Shown: one piece after another, positions 1 to 6,865 of the stretch
How the letters are laid out: every line of letters begins with the position of its first letter
Numbering within the stretch: the first letter of the stretch is position 1
From: JBKBXU01 sp046313675
Lineage (GTDB): Bacteria > Bacteroidota > Bacteroidia > Cytophagales > Cytophagaceae
Reading direction: 5' to 3'
Assembly (NCBI GenBank): GCA_046313675.1
Contig: JBKBXU010000207.1
Location: 1 to 8,402, forward strand
DNA length: 8,402 nt
Made by a program: the position numbers and the translations under genes
Notes under the pieces: generated by a model
What the model saw: only the letters and a program-made list of their open reading frames with translations
The model's database searches: none
Told to the model about the DNA's origin: nothing

Positions 1-454
1 AAAAGGACGCAAAGCAGAATTTGCCGCTTTCCATGCCTTTGGAGAGGCGCCTGACCCCCAATCCGTAGATACCTTCAAGAACTCCAAACTTCAATGGAAC
101 ACCATAGAAAATGAGCCACACAAAACCATGTTGGCCTTTTATAAAGAATTTATTAAGCTAAGAAAGTCACATCCTGCTTTGCGTAATCTAAACAGGGAAA
201 ATCTTACGGCCGAATGTAAAGAATCTGACCAAACCTTAACCATAGAGCGCTGGCATGAAGGAACTCATGTATGGTGCATTATGAATTTTTCAAATCAGAA
301 AAAACAGATTGCTGTTCCCACAGGAAGATGGGAACAAATTTTAAATTCAGCCGATCCCAAATGGAAGGGCCCTGCCTCGGCGCCACAGATTCTTGAAAAG
401 GATAATGAAATAACTGTTCAACCTGAATCCATAGTACTATATAAAAATGCATAA
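1..454 (+). CDS. treZ: Malto-oligosyltrehalose trehalohydrolase, C-terminal part (gene starts before the window)
   Basis: TreZ is a cytoplasmic GH13 enzyme that cuts the bond next to the terminal trehalosyl unit made by TreY, releasing trehalose. Seen here: the frame is open from base 2 to the TAA at 452-454, giving about 150 residues. It begins with GRKAEFAAFHAFGEAPDPQ, followed by a T-F-x-x-S-K-L-x-W segment. This matches the conserved TreZ stretch after the catalytic barrel (known family pattern: GRRxEF, then PDPQ, TFxxSKLxW). Next come a helix of the type LAFYKEFIKLRKSHPAL and a short beta domain ending VLYKNA. The catalytic residues lie upstream, outside the window. The ATG at 128 is internal to this frame and is not a real start. 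The stop codon overlaps the downstream treY start by 8 bases, so the two are very probably co-transcribed and translationally coupled. Assignment is firm because of both the motif and the neighbour. Confidence 0.93.
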   Translation, partial: KGRKAEFAAFHAFGEAPDPQSVDTFKNSKLQWNTIENEPHKTMLAFYKEFIKLRKSHPALRNLNRENLTAECKESDQTLTIERWHEGTHVWCIMNFSNQKKQIAVPTGRWEQILNSADPKWKGPASAPQILEKDNEITVQPESIVLYKNA

Positions 455-1592
455 CCTGGTATCAACCTATAGAATACAATTTCACAAGGGGTTTACTTTT
501 GAAGATTTTACAAGTACAATTTCTTATCTCAAAGAACTGGGGGTACAGACTGTGTATGCCTCGCCTGTTTTTGCAGCCACTCCCGGAAGCACACATGGCT
601 ACGATGGTATAGATTCCCACCATATAAATCCTGAAATAGGGAGTGAAAAACAACTCAGGGAGCTTAGCAAAAAACTGCAAAAAGAAAATATGTTTTGGCT
701 GCAGGACATCGTCCCAAACCATATGGCGTTCCATTCCGCCAATAACTGGCTGATGGATGTTCTGGAAAAAGGACAACGCTCACGCTATGCGTCATTTTTT
801 GATATCTCCCAGACCTCCGATCTCAACAATGGGCGCTTGATGGTTCCTTTTTTGGGAGCACCACTTGAAGAGCTGTTCCACTCAGGGGAAGTGAAAATTA
901 ACTATAAAGAACATGGCTTTGCATTTACCTACTACGACAACCACTATCCGCTAAGTCCTGAGTCCTATATTGAAATTTTACAAACTAAGGAAGATACCCC
1001 TCAGGCAGTAAAGAAAATTATCAGCAGCATTAAAGACCTCCAAAGAGTAGAAGATAAAGAAATATTTGCAAAGCAATGGAAAGAAATCCGGCTTCAGATG
1101 GGTTCTTTAATGAAGAATTCTACCGTAAGAGATTTCGTGGAGGAGTGTTTAAATAAAATTAATTCATCCCCAGAGGATCTTAAACGTCTTTCTGATCTCC
1201 AAGCCTATCGCATGTGTCATTGGCAGGAAACGGATAAAAAAATAAACTACCGCCGTTTCTTTACCATTAACGGACTCATTTGTCTTAACATTCAAACCCA
1301 AGAGGTCTTTGACCACTATCATTCCTACATTCGTACTTTTCTCGAAGAAGGGATAATACAAGGCCTTCGTATTGATCATATTGATGGCTTGTTTGACCCA
1401 ACGGTATATCTGGAAAACCTAAGGACGATGGCGGGCAAAGACACCCATATTACCGTAGAAAAAATCCTCGAGCCTGGAGAAAGCCTTCCTCAAAAGTGGC
1501 CCATCCAGGGAAACACAGGCTATGATTTTCTTTCATTACCCAACAACCTCTTCACCAATTCCGACACCAATAAAAATTTTACTTATTTTTAA
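447..1592 (+). CDS. treY: Maltooligosyltrehalose synthase, N-terminal piece, ended by a premature TAA
   Basis: TreY (GH13, cytoplasmic) converts the reducing-end alpha-1,4 link of a maltooligosaccharide to alpha,alpha-1,1, making the substrate of TreZ. This 381-residue piece starts at ATG 447, inside the last codons of treZ. It opens with the family N-terminus (STYRIQF, then YASPVFAATPGSTHGYDGID). It also has DIVPNH near residue 87, the nucleophile region GLRIDHIDGL with Asp310, and VEKILEPGE with the likely acid/base Glu338. The third catalytic Asp (residue 578 in the full numbering) lies beyond the stop. A normal TreY has about 700-900 residues, so this piece alone should be inactive. After the stop the same reading phase (both parts start at positions divisible by 3) continues with recognisable TreY sequence. 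The piece is therefore the front of one gene, 447-4652, of 1401 residues if codon 382 is read as an amino acid. Confidence 0.9.
   Translation: MHNLVSTYRIQFHKGFTFEDFTSTISYLKELGVQTVYASPVFAATPGSTHGYDGIDSHHINPEIGSEKQLRELSKKLQKENMFWLQDIVPNHMAFHSANNWLMDVLEKGQRSRYASFFDISQTSDLNNGRLMVPFLGAPLEELFHSGEVKINYKEHGFAFTYYDNHYPLSPESYIEILQTKEDTPQAVKKIISSIKDLQRVEDKEIFAKQWKEIRLQMGSLMKNSTVRDFVEECLNKINSSPEDLKRLSDLQAYRMCHWQETDKKINYRRFFTINGLICLNIQTQEVFDHYHSYIRTFLEEGIIQGLRIDHIDGLFDPTVYLENLRTMAGKDTHITVEKILEPGESLPQKWPIQGNTGYDFLSLPNNLFTNSDTNKNFTYF
1590..1592 (+). other. In-frame TAA interrupting the treY-malQ fusion
   Basis: Codon 382 of the fusion is TAA, formed where a run of five T meets a run of nine A (1586-1599). 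Around it the reading is ...FTYF, stop, KKTTGIQEP. TreY homologues usually have an F-Y-K pattern followed by TG here, so the expected codon is TAT or TAC (Tyr), one base away at 1592. A T-to-A change at 1590 would instead give Lys. Phase is unchanged across the stop, so a single indel cannot explain it. Candidates are a recent nonsense mutation, a consensus error at the homopolymer junction, or translational readthrough. I cannot tell these apart from the sequence. Confidence 0.85.
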
Positions 1593-1628
1593 AAAAAAAC
1601 GACCGGAATCCAAGAACCTATCCATGAA

Positions 1629-4600
1629 TTGATTCATGAAAAGAAAGCCTTCATCCTGAATGAAAACATGGCCGGAGAACTTGATAACCTTTATGGCCTT
1701 TTTTCAGAGCTAAATCTTGCTCAGGGGAAGGATCCCGATAAGGAGAAAATGCGTTTTGCCATTGGTGAATTTCTGATTCAATGCCCCGTTTACAGATTTT
1801 ATGATAATCAATTTCCCCTGGATCAACAGGAGGCTGCTGCAATACGGAAAATATTGACCAGAATTCGCAATCAAAGAAAAGAACTTAGCAAAACCGCAGA
1901 CCTGCTGGAAGACATATTGATTATAAATCCACAGAATGGGGATAAAGATTTTAACCAAAGAGCCCTGCAATTTTACCAAAGGCTGATGCAGTTTTCCGGC
2001 CCTCTTATGGCCAAAGGCGTAGAGGACACGCTTATGTATACCTATAATCGCTACCTGGGCAACAATGAGGTTGGGGATTCCCCTGAAACATTTGGCATTT
2101 CCCCGGAAGAGTTTCATAGAAAAATGCAGGACAGGCAATCCAACCACCCCTATTCCATCAATGCTACAGCAACCCATGATACCAAACGTGGGGAAGATGC
2201 TAATGCCCGCCTGAATGTACTAACAGACCTGGCAGATGAGTGGATTAAAAAAGTTAAAACCTGGAAAGCCCTCAATAAAAAATCTAAAGGAAAAAACGGA
2301 CCTGATGACAACGATGAGTATTTCATCTACCAGGCGCTGACAGGTGCTTACCCTATATACTCTGAGGAAGAAAAAGACTTTCCGGAACGATTCAAGCAGT
2401 ATTTGATTAAAGCATTAAGAGAGGGCAAAAAGAATTCCAACTGGACAAGCCCTAACGAAGCGTATGAAAAAGCAACAGCAGAATTTGCACTGAAACTAAT
2501 AGATAAAAAAACACCTTTTTGGAAAACCTTCCTTCCATTTCAGCAAAAAATAGCTGATTTTGGGATCATAAATTCCTTATCCAAGGTATTGCTTAAATTT
2601 ACCTGTCCCGGCATACCTGATGTTTACCAGGGCACCGAATTTTGGGACCTCAGCATGGTAGATCCGGACAACAGAAGGCCGGTAAATTTTGAAAAGCGGC
2701 AAAAGCTGCTTAAAGAATTGGAACGTGCAGCTTCCAAAGGTGGCGATTTCCTTTCTGACTTATGGGAAAGCAGACATGATGCAGGAATAAAACTATGGAT
2801 GATTCAAACCCTTTTAAAAGAGCGTAAGGAAAGCCAGGCCCTGTTTACGGAAGGAAGCTACATTCCCCTAGTTCTAAAAGGCAAGTATAAAGATCACATA
2901 CTGGCTTTTGCCAGAAGGCTTAAAAATGAATGGAGAATCATCGCTATACCACTTCATCCTGCAATTATCTGCAAGCAGCAAAAGAAAGATATTCAGCACC
3001 TGGACTGGAAAGACACCCGAATAGAATTGCCGGGTGAAGCGCCGGAAGAATGGGAAAGCACGTTTTCAATTACGAAAGGGAAGGGTGCTATCTACATTGG
3101 AGAGGTATTTAATAAACTTCCTTTTGCATATTTAAAGCTCAATCAATCCACAGGAGACCGGAGAGCCGGCATTCTCATGCACATTACGTCCCTTCCCTCT
3201 CCGTATGGCATCGGCGACCTGGGTAGTGAAGCCAAAAAGTTTGCAGATTTCCTTAGCCGCAGCAGGCAATCATACTGGCAACTGCTGCCTATGAATCCCA
3301 CAGAATCGGGCATGGGACATTCACCTTACAGTTCCATCTCCAGTATGGCAGGTAATACCCTATTGATAAGTCCGGAAGAACTGGTAAAAGATGGTTTACT
3401 AGACCCTGAAGAAATCAAAAAACATCAGATCTCATCCAAAGAAACGGTAAATTTTACTGAAGCAGAAAAAATAAAGCAGGTTTTACTAGATAAAGCCTAT
3501 ACGAAATTTTCCAATGGTTCATCCGGTGAATTGAAGCTTGAATTTGAAGAATTCTGCCAGAATGAAGCTTTTTGGTTAAATGACTTTGCTCTTTATGTGG
3601 TTCTAAAGAATGAACAAAAGAATAAAGCCTGGTTTCAGTGGCCGGAAAAATACAAATACCGAGACAAAAAAGCTTTGCAGCAATTTGAAGAAAATTATCG
3701 TGAGCCAATCAGAAAAATCAAATGGCTACAGTTCATTTTCTCATACCAATGGAAGTCATTGCGGAAGTACTGCAATAATTGCGGTGTAGAGCTTTTTGGA
3801 GATTTGCCTTTTTACGTTAGTTATGATTCAGCCGACGTCTGGGCGAACCCTGATATTTTCAGCCTTGATAAAAATGGAAAAGCCTTAGGCATTGCAGGCG
3901 TACCACCTGATTATTTTAATGCGGATGGGCAATTATGGGGTATGCCGGTTTTCCGCTGGGATGTACTGAAAAAGCGCAAATATGATTGGTGGATTCAGCG
4001 CTTGAAAAAAAACATGGAGTTATACGATATACTTCGTCTTGATCATTTTCGTGCCTTTGCAGATTATTGGGAAGTTCCGGCAGGAGAAACCACCGCCAAA
4101 AACGGGGTGTGGAAATTAGGCCCCGGAATCGACTTCTTCAATGCCATTAAAAAAGCCCTGGGCGATTTACCTTTTATTGCGGAAGATCTTGGAGATATAA
4201 ATGAGGGTGTCCATAAATTAAGGGATGATTTGCGCCTACCCGGCATGAAAGTTCTGCAATTTGCCTTTGGCGATGACCTGCCCGGGTCCATTTATATCCC
4301 TCACAACTATACGGCCAATTACGTCGCCTATACCGGAACCCATGACAATAACACCACCCGCGGATGGTACAGGCAGGATGCAGGTCAAACGGAAAAGAAA
4401 AACCTGGAAAAATATAGTGGTATGGCAGTCAAGGAGAACAATGTACACCTTGTATTGGCAAGAATGGCGATGGCATCCGTGGCTCAAACAGCAATACTTC
4501 CTCTCCAGGATGTATTGGGCCTGGATGAAAAATCACGAATGAACATGCCGGCCTCCGTTGAAAAAAACTGGTTCTGGCGATTGCTACCGGGACAGTTAAC

Positions 4601-4652
4601 TAAAATGCATGAGGAATTGCTGAGGGAATGGACCAAGATGTATAATAGGTAA
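1629..4652 (+). CDS. malQ: C-terminal two-thirds of TreY fused to 4-alpha-glucanotransferase (MalQ)
   Basis: This continues the treY frame after the TAA; the first in-frame start-like codon is TTG 1629, with no convincing ribosome binding site. In full-fusion numbering, residues 395-905 are TreY, including ATHDTKRGED with the catalytic Asp578, then CPGIPDVYQGTEFWDLSMVDPDNRR, and they end around FNKLPFAYL. From about Ala907 a complete GH77 domain of roughly 495 residues follows. It begins AGILMHITSLPSPYGIGDLG and carries the nucleophile Asp1199 in LRLDHFRAF, acid/base Glu1246 in IAEDLG and Asp1300 in GTHDN. All three are intact. MalQ transfers glucan segments between maltooligosaccharides; fused to TreY it could turn short leftovers into usable substrates (inference). 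No other stop or frameshift is visible over 1007 codons. If translation restarts after the TAA, MalQ activity could survive while TreY is lost. No clear terminator follows. Confidence 0.9.
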   Translation: MIHEKKAFILNENMAGELDNLYGLFSELNLAQGKDPDKEKMRFAIGEFLIQCPVYRFYDNQFPLDQQEAAAIRKILTRIRNQRKELSKTADLLEDILIINPQNGDKDFNQRALQFYQRLMQFSGPLMAKGVEDTLMYTYNRYLGNNEVGDSPETFGISPEEFHRKMQDRQSNHPYSINATATHDTKRGEDANARLNVLTDLADEWIKKVKTWKALNKKSKGKNGPDDNDEYFIYQALTGAYPIYSEEEKDFPERFKQYLIKALREGKKNSNWTSPNEAYEKATAEFALKLIDKKTPFWKTFLPFQQKIADFGIINSLSKVLLKFTCPGIPDVYQGTEFWDLSMVDPDNRRPVNFEKRQKLLKELERAASKGGDFLSDLWESRHDAGIKLWMIQTLLKERKESQALFTEGSYIPLVLKGKYKDHILAFARRLKNEWRIIAIPLHPAIICKQQKKDIQHLDWKDTRIELPGEAPEEWESTFSITKGKGAIYIGEVFNKLPFAYLKLNQSTGDRRAGILMHITSLPSPYGIGDLGSEAKKFADFLSRSRQSYWQLLPMNPTESGMGHSPYSSISSMAGNTLLISPEELVKDGLLDPEEIKKHQISSKETVNFTEAEKIKQVLLDKAYTKFSNGSSGELKLEFEEFCQNEAFWLNDFALYVVLKNEQKNKAWFQWPEKYKYRDKKALQQFEENYREPIRKIKWLQFIFSYQWKSLRKYCNNCGVELFGDLPFYVSYDSADVWANPDIFSLDKNGKALGIAGVPPDYFNADGQLWGMPVFRWDVLKKRKYDWWIQRLKKNMELYDILRLDHFRAFADYWEVPAGETTAKNGVWKLGPGIDFFNAIKKALGDLPFIAEDLGDINEGVHKLRDDLRLPGMKVLQFAFGDDLPGSIYIPHNYTANYVAYTGTHDNNTTRGWYRQDAGQTEKKNLEKYSGMAVKENNVHLVLARMAMASVAQTAILPLQDVLGLDEKSRMNMPASVEKNWFWRLLPGQLTKMHEELLREWTKMYNR

Positions 4653-4765
4653 AGGGAGCGGAGAGCGAGAGTGGGGAGCATATAAAGGAGCGAGAGCGGA
4701 GAGAGAAAAAGCGTGAAGCGAGAGCGAGAGCTGTTGCTAATTTTTATAAGTTTTATCGTTATTGG

Positions 4766-4932
4766 GGAGGCTTTGGCAGGAAATGAGCATGGGCAAGCCG
4801 CGGCAATCTGATGGAATATTCCACAGTCCATGGTCAATAGTCCACAGCAAATTTTCTCCAAGCGGAATTTACCATCATTAGGAGGCTTTTCAAGACATGA
4901 GCTTAGCAAGCCGTGAAACTTATTGGATTGGA
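4766..4932. repeat. Diverged direct repeat pair with conserved hairpin arms
   Basis: Copy 1 starts at 4766 and copy 2 at 4881, 115 bases apart. They share the ordered blocks GGAGGCTTT, ATGAGC and GCAAGCCG (4766-4774, 4783-4788 and 4793-4800; 4881-4889, 4897-4902 and 4906-4913), with small indels between blocks. In both copies GGCTT can pair with the downstream AAGCC, so each copy can form a short 5-bp stem. Function unknown. Confidence 0.6.
4820..4847. repeat. Four-unit 7-base tandem repeat
   Basis: Four 7-base units follow one another without gaps, starting at 4820, 4827, 4834 and 4841. The first and fourth are identical (TCCACAG); the second and third each differ from it at two positions. 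The array sits between the two copies of the longer direct repeat. Confidence 0.6.
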
Positions 4933-4963
4933 AAAGAAATAGCGAGAAGCGTTGAAAGTCGGC

Positions 4964-4995
4964 AGATTGCGTCGTCGTTCCTCCTCGCAATGACG
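4964..4995. repeat. Inverted-repeat element with the GTCATTGCGAGGAG core on the minus strand
   Basis: ATTGCG at 4966-4971 pairs with CGCAAT at 4986-4991 across a 14-base loop. Read on the minus strand the element begins CGTCATTGCGAGGAGG, a core I recall as a dispersed intergenic repeat in many unrelated bacterial genomes. That recollection is not checked here. It has no T-run, so it does not look like an intrinsic terminator. Confidence 0.5.
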
Positions 4996-5080
4996 TAAGG
5001 CATGGAGTGTAGTGCGAGGAGTGAGAAAAGGGAGCGGAAAGCGGGAAAATATGCAGACAGGTTCACTTCCTCTCTGAACT

Positions 5081-5111
5081 TTTGCTGTTTACTCTTGCAA
5101 TAGTAATTTTC
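5081..5111 (+). promoter_or_regulatory. Bacteroidota-type promoter before the small secreted protein gene
   Basis: TTTG at 5081-5084 is followed after 19 bases by TAATTTTC at 5104-5111, matching the Bacteroidota pattern TTTG / TAnnTTTG at 4 of 4 and 7 of 8 positions. It would start transcription about 40 bases before the ATG at 5157. It also argues against the TTG at 5082 as a start codon, since that lies inside the -33 element. Confidence 0.5.
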
Positions 5112-5156
5112 GTCCGGTTTTTTTCGTTATGTAAGCAATACTTCCCACGAAAAATC

Positions 5157-5459
5157 ATGAAAATAAAAATTATAATGTTGGCTCTTGCGCTTGTATTTTC
5201 CTGCGCCGTGTCGGAAGCTAAAAGCAGTTTGGCTAGCTCAGCAGGTATTTCCTATGGCAAGCCCAAGAAATCAAAGCTTTTAAAAAAAGAAGAGCGTTTA
5301 AACAAAAAACTTTTTCAGATCAACAAGGAGAAAGTGCAATTACAAAGGCTTAAAAACAGAATTGCAAGACAGGAAACCATTCTTAATAAAAAAGAAGTTC
5401 GGGTAATCCGAAAACTGCACAGAGCCAGGGTACAACAAGCTAATATGCATAGGCAATAA
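5157..5459 (+). CDS. Small secreted, highly basic helical protein of unknown function
   Basis: I do not recognise a family. From ATG 5157 the product has 100 residues. Residues 1-21 (start MKIKIIMLALALVF) form a clear signal peptide with a likely cut after SEA at 21. The cysteine at 16 is preceded by Phe-Ser, which does not fit a lipobox. The mature part of about 79 residues is almost entirely Lys/Arg/Gln/Glu/Leu, with regularly spaced hydrophobics from residue 40 to 95 that suggest one long helix or coiled coil, and a strong positive charge. Secretion plus positive charge suggests a periplasmic or surface protein binding something acidic, which is only inference. An in-frame TTG at 5082 would add 25 residues, but they are promoter sequence and would bury the signal peptide. 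The gene stands alone: the repeat island lies upstream and a convergent gene downstream. Reality of the gene is supported by signal peptide, promoter and terminator-like hairpin. Confidence 0.7.
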   Translation: MKIKIIMLALALVFSCAVSEAKSSLASSAGISYGKPKKSKLLKKEERLNKKLFQINKEKVQLQRLKNRIARQETILNKKEVRVIRKLHRARVQQANMHRQ

Positions 5460-5479
5460 CTGCTGAATTACATCAGCAG
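5460..5479. terminator. Hairpin between convergent genes, probable bidirectional terminator
   Basis: CTGCTGA (5460-5466) pairs with TCAGCAG (5473-5479) across a 6-base loop. One A/C mismatch further out, AATA and TATT extend the stem. It begins right after the stop of the small secreted protein gene and lies 17 bases past the stop of the convergent phosphoribosyltransferase gene. The T-run is weak on both sides, so efficiency is uncertain. Confidence 0.5.
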
Positions 5480-5495
5480 CTATTTACCTATTATA

Positions 5496-6122
5496 TCATA
5501 CCTGAACATGATTAAAATCCCTGAGTAACCTTACAGCCTCCTCATCGGATACCGGTTTAAAGTCTTCATAGAATTGCCCAACGCCATAAAAGCTCTTTGG
5601 AATTTCTTCAACCACGACATCATCAACAATTTCTCTTAATTTCTCCACCACCTCAGCAGGAGCAAGTGGAGCTGCAACAATAATTTCCGCAGGTTCACTT
5701 TTCTTAATCGTATGAATAGCGGCAAATAAGGTATTTCCTGTAGCTATCCCGTCATCGGCAAGAATTACGGTTTTCCCTTTTATTTCAAATGGCGAACGCC
5801 CCCGCAGATACTCTTCATGCCTTTCTTTCAGAAGCTTTCTGATCTTTTTGGTTTCTTCTTCTATGTATTCCTGCGTAACATCATAATGATGATCCAGAAT
5901 TCTTCCATAAAGACTCACTGAGCCTACTGCATATTCTGGATTTTTCGGATGACCGATTTTTTTGATCATAACCACATCCAAAAACATATCAAGTTCCGTT
6001 GCCAACACATAGCCAATTTCAACTCCACCACGAGGAATAGCCATGACAATTCCATCACTATTCTTATATTTTACCAGCTTCTCAGCTAACTTGTATGCTG
6101 CATCTTTTCGGTTCTTAAACAT
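5496..6122 (-). CDS. Phosphoribosyltransferase family protein (COG1926-like)
   Basis: A 208-residue cytoplasmic type I phosphoribosyltransferase fold. The PRPP-binding loop is VILADDGIATGNT at residues 119-131, with the adjacent acidic pair Asp123-Asp124. AIPRGGVEIG at 28-37 is the pyrophosphate-loop region, and KKIGHPKNPEYAVGSV follows at 54-69. The combination of PRGG, K-x-G-x-P-x-N-P-E-x-A-x-G and the C-terminal SFYGVGQFYEDF is typical of the COG1926 'predicted phosphoribosyltransferase' group, whose natural base substrate is, to my knowledge, unsettled. I therefore do not assign a purine or pyrimidine. Length is normal for a single-domain member; no fused hydrolase domain is present. The ATG at 6122 is preceded by an A/T-rich leader without a near ribosome binding site, usual for this phylum. 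It is a single gene, convergent with the secreted protein gene and separated from the upstream lipoprotein gene by 143 bases. Confidence 0.88.
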   Translation of the reverse strand: MFKNRKDAAYKLAEKLVKYKNSDGIVMAIPRGGVEIGYVLATELDMFLDVVMIKKIGHPKNPEYAVGSVSLYGRILDHHYDVTQEYIEEETKKIRKLLKERHEEYLRGRSPFEIKGKTVILADDGIATGNTLFAAIHTIKKSEPAEIIVAAPLAPAEVVEKLREIVDDVVVEEIPKSFYGVGQFYEDFKPVSDEEAVRLLRDFNHVQV

Positions 6123-6180
6123 ATATATTAAACTAAATCCCTAACATCTCCCCCCTTCTTACCTAATCTAGTAACAAAGC

Positions 6181-6213
6181 GAAAAATAGAATGGTTTGAG
6201 AAAGGCCATACAA
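6181..6213 (-). promoter_or_regulatory. Possible promoter of the phosphoribosyltransferase gene
   Basis: Read on the minus strand, TATTTTTC (6188-6181) matches TAnnTTTG at 7 of 8 positions. A TTG (6213-6211) lies 22 bases upstream, slightly farther than usual. A leader of roughly 55-60 bases would result. Weak match in A/T-rich DNA. Confidence 0.22.
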
Positions 6214-6265
6214 GCCAGAATTTACCTAATAAAACCTTATAATAGTAAACAGCATTTCAAGTAGA

Positions 6266-6865
6266 TCATTCTCTTCTGAAATGGTAAATATCATGAGACG
6301 CACCTAAATAGTTTGTTTCGCTGTGCCTGAGTTCCATTTCATTGTTATAAAACTTTAGAATTCTAAAAGAATTTGGGCTGGCATGTTGAGAAGTAAGTAT
6401 GTTTCCTGCCAAACTCCAGTTATAAAAATTACCATTAAGTTCCAGCTCTTCATTACCAAATACCCATAATTCATTTCTTGGAAATGACACAGATACTCCA
6501 AGTGTTACTGTTTCTTCTTTATAGTACCTCCATCTACCTATAATTTCTTGTTTTTCCGGTGCCTTGACTGTTATGGTACTACCCGCAGCATCCTTCCTTT
6601 TACCTCTTCTGTTCAATACGGTGATGGTGACATTATACGTTCCCGGATCTGAGTATGTGTGTCTGATTATTCCAACGAAGGTCTTTTCTCTTGAGCCATC
6701 CCCAAAATTTATCTTTGTTTTGGCACCGTCCGTGCTACAATCATTAAATAATACTTCCTGACCTAATTGTACGGTAGTAAGTGAGGCAGTAAAACAAGCT
6801 TCCGGTTTTCTACAGGATGTCAAAACCAAAAAAGCCAGTAATAAATAATAGACATTTACATTCAT
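6266..6865 (-). CDS. PKD-domain lipoprotein with lipocalin-like C-terminal part
   Basis: A 199-residue protein. Residues 1-18 are a lipoprotein signal ending in the lipobox LTSC, with Cys18 as the lipid anchor, so the product should sit on a cell-envelope membrane, possibly surface-exposed as many such proteins are in Bacteroidota. Residues about 25-101 form one PKD fold: FGDGS at 54-58 and HTYSDPGTYNVTITV at 69-83 are the hallmark strands. Two extra cysteines (24 and 43) could bridge its start. Residues about 107-199 begin IIGRWRYYKEE and contain alternating strands with a W-x-F / YNW pattern resembling lipocalin-like domains found beside PKD domains. That part is judged from style, not from a firm motif. 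Such proteins usually bind ligands or partner proteins, and no catalytic motif is seen. The start ATG at 6865 gives the best signal peptide. It has no obvious partner gene: neighbours on the same strand are 143 bases downstream and over 300 bases upstream. Confidence 0.82.
   Translation of the reverse strand: MNVNVYYLLLAFLVLTSCRKPEACFTASLTTVQLGQEVLFNDCSTDGAKTKINFGDGSREKTFVGIIRHTYSDPGTYNVTITVLNRRGKRKDAAGSTITVKAPEKQEIIGRWRYYKEETVTLGVSVSFPRNELWVFGNEELELNGNFYNWSLAGNILTSQHASPNSFRILKFYNNEMELRHSETNYLGASHDIYHFRRE

Larger units (their letters stand above)
4653..5080. repeat. Composite intergenic repeat island
   Basis: No credible gene lies here. The region begins and ends with purine-rich tracts built from GAGCG/GCGAG-like words (4653-4731 and 5004-5045). 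Between them lie two copies of a diverged 40-50 bp repeat, a 7-base tandem repeat and an inverted-repeat element, each listed separately. The near-identical 17-mers at 4651-4667 and 5027-5043 (16 of 17 bases equal, differing G/A at one place) mark the two edges. Base composition differs sharply from the flanking genes. Islands of this style are familiar from Bacteroidota intergenic DNA, but I cannot name a family. The long minus-strand open frame across it is a by-product of the skewed composition. Confidence 0.7.

Noticed and set aside
1590..1599. Programmed frameshift or RNA-polymerase slippage on the A9 run as the explanation of the split gene
   Set aside because: Both parts are in the same phase, so a net shift would destroy the downstream frame. 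Slippage in the A run alone cannot remove the TAA, which begins with the last T.
1710..2177. A 155-codon minus-strand open frame inside treY
   Set aside because: It is a shadow of strongly conserved TreY coding sequence, with no recognisable protein features.
4484..4990. A 168-codon minus-strand open frame across the malQ end and the repeat island
   Set aside because: It is antisense to malQ with intact catalytic motifs, and its other half is low-complexity repeat. The composition explains the lack of stops.
4653..5045. Possible CRISPR array or insertion sequence
   Set aside because: Repeats are few, diverged and unevenly spaced, without unique spacers of constant length. No transposase or paired terminal inverted repeats are present.
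6253..6283. CATTTCA/TGAAATG inverted repeat at the end of the lipoprotein gene as a terminator
   Set aside because: The stem is A/T-rich, has a 17-base loop, overlaps the last codons and has no T-run after it on the minus strand.
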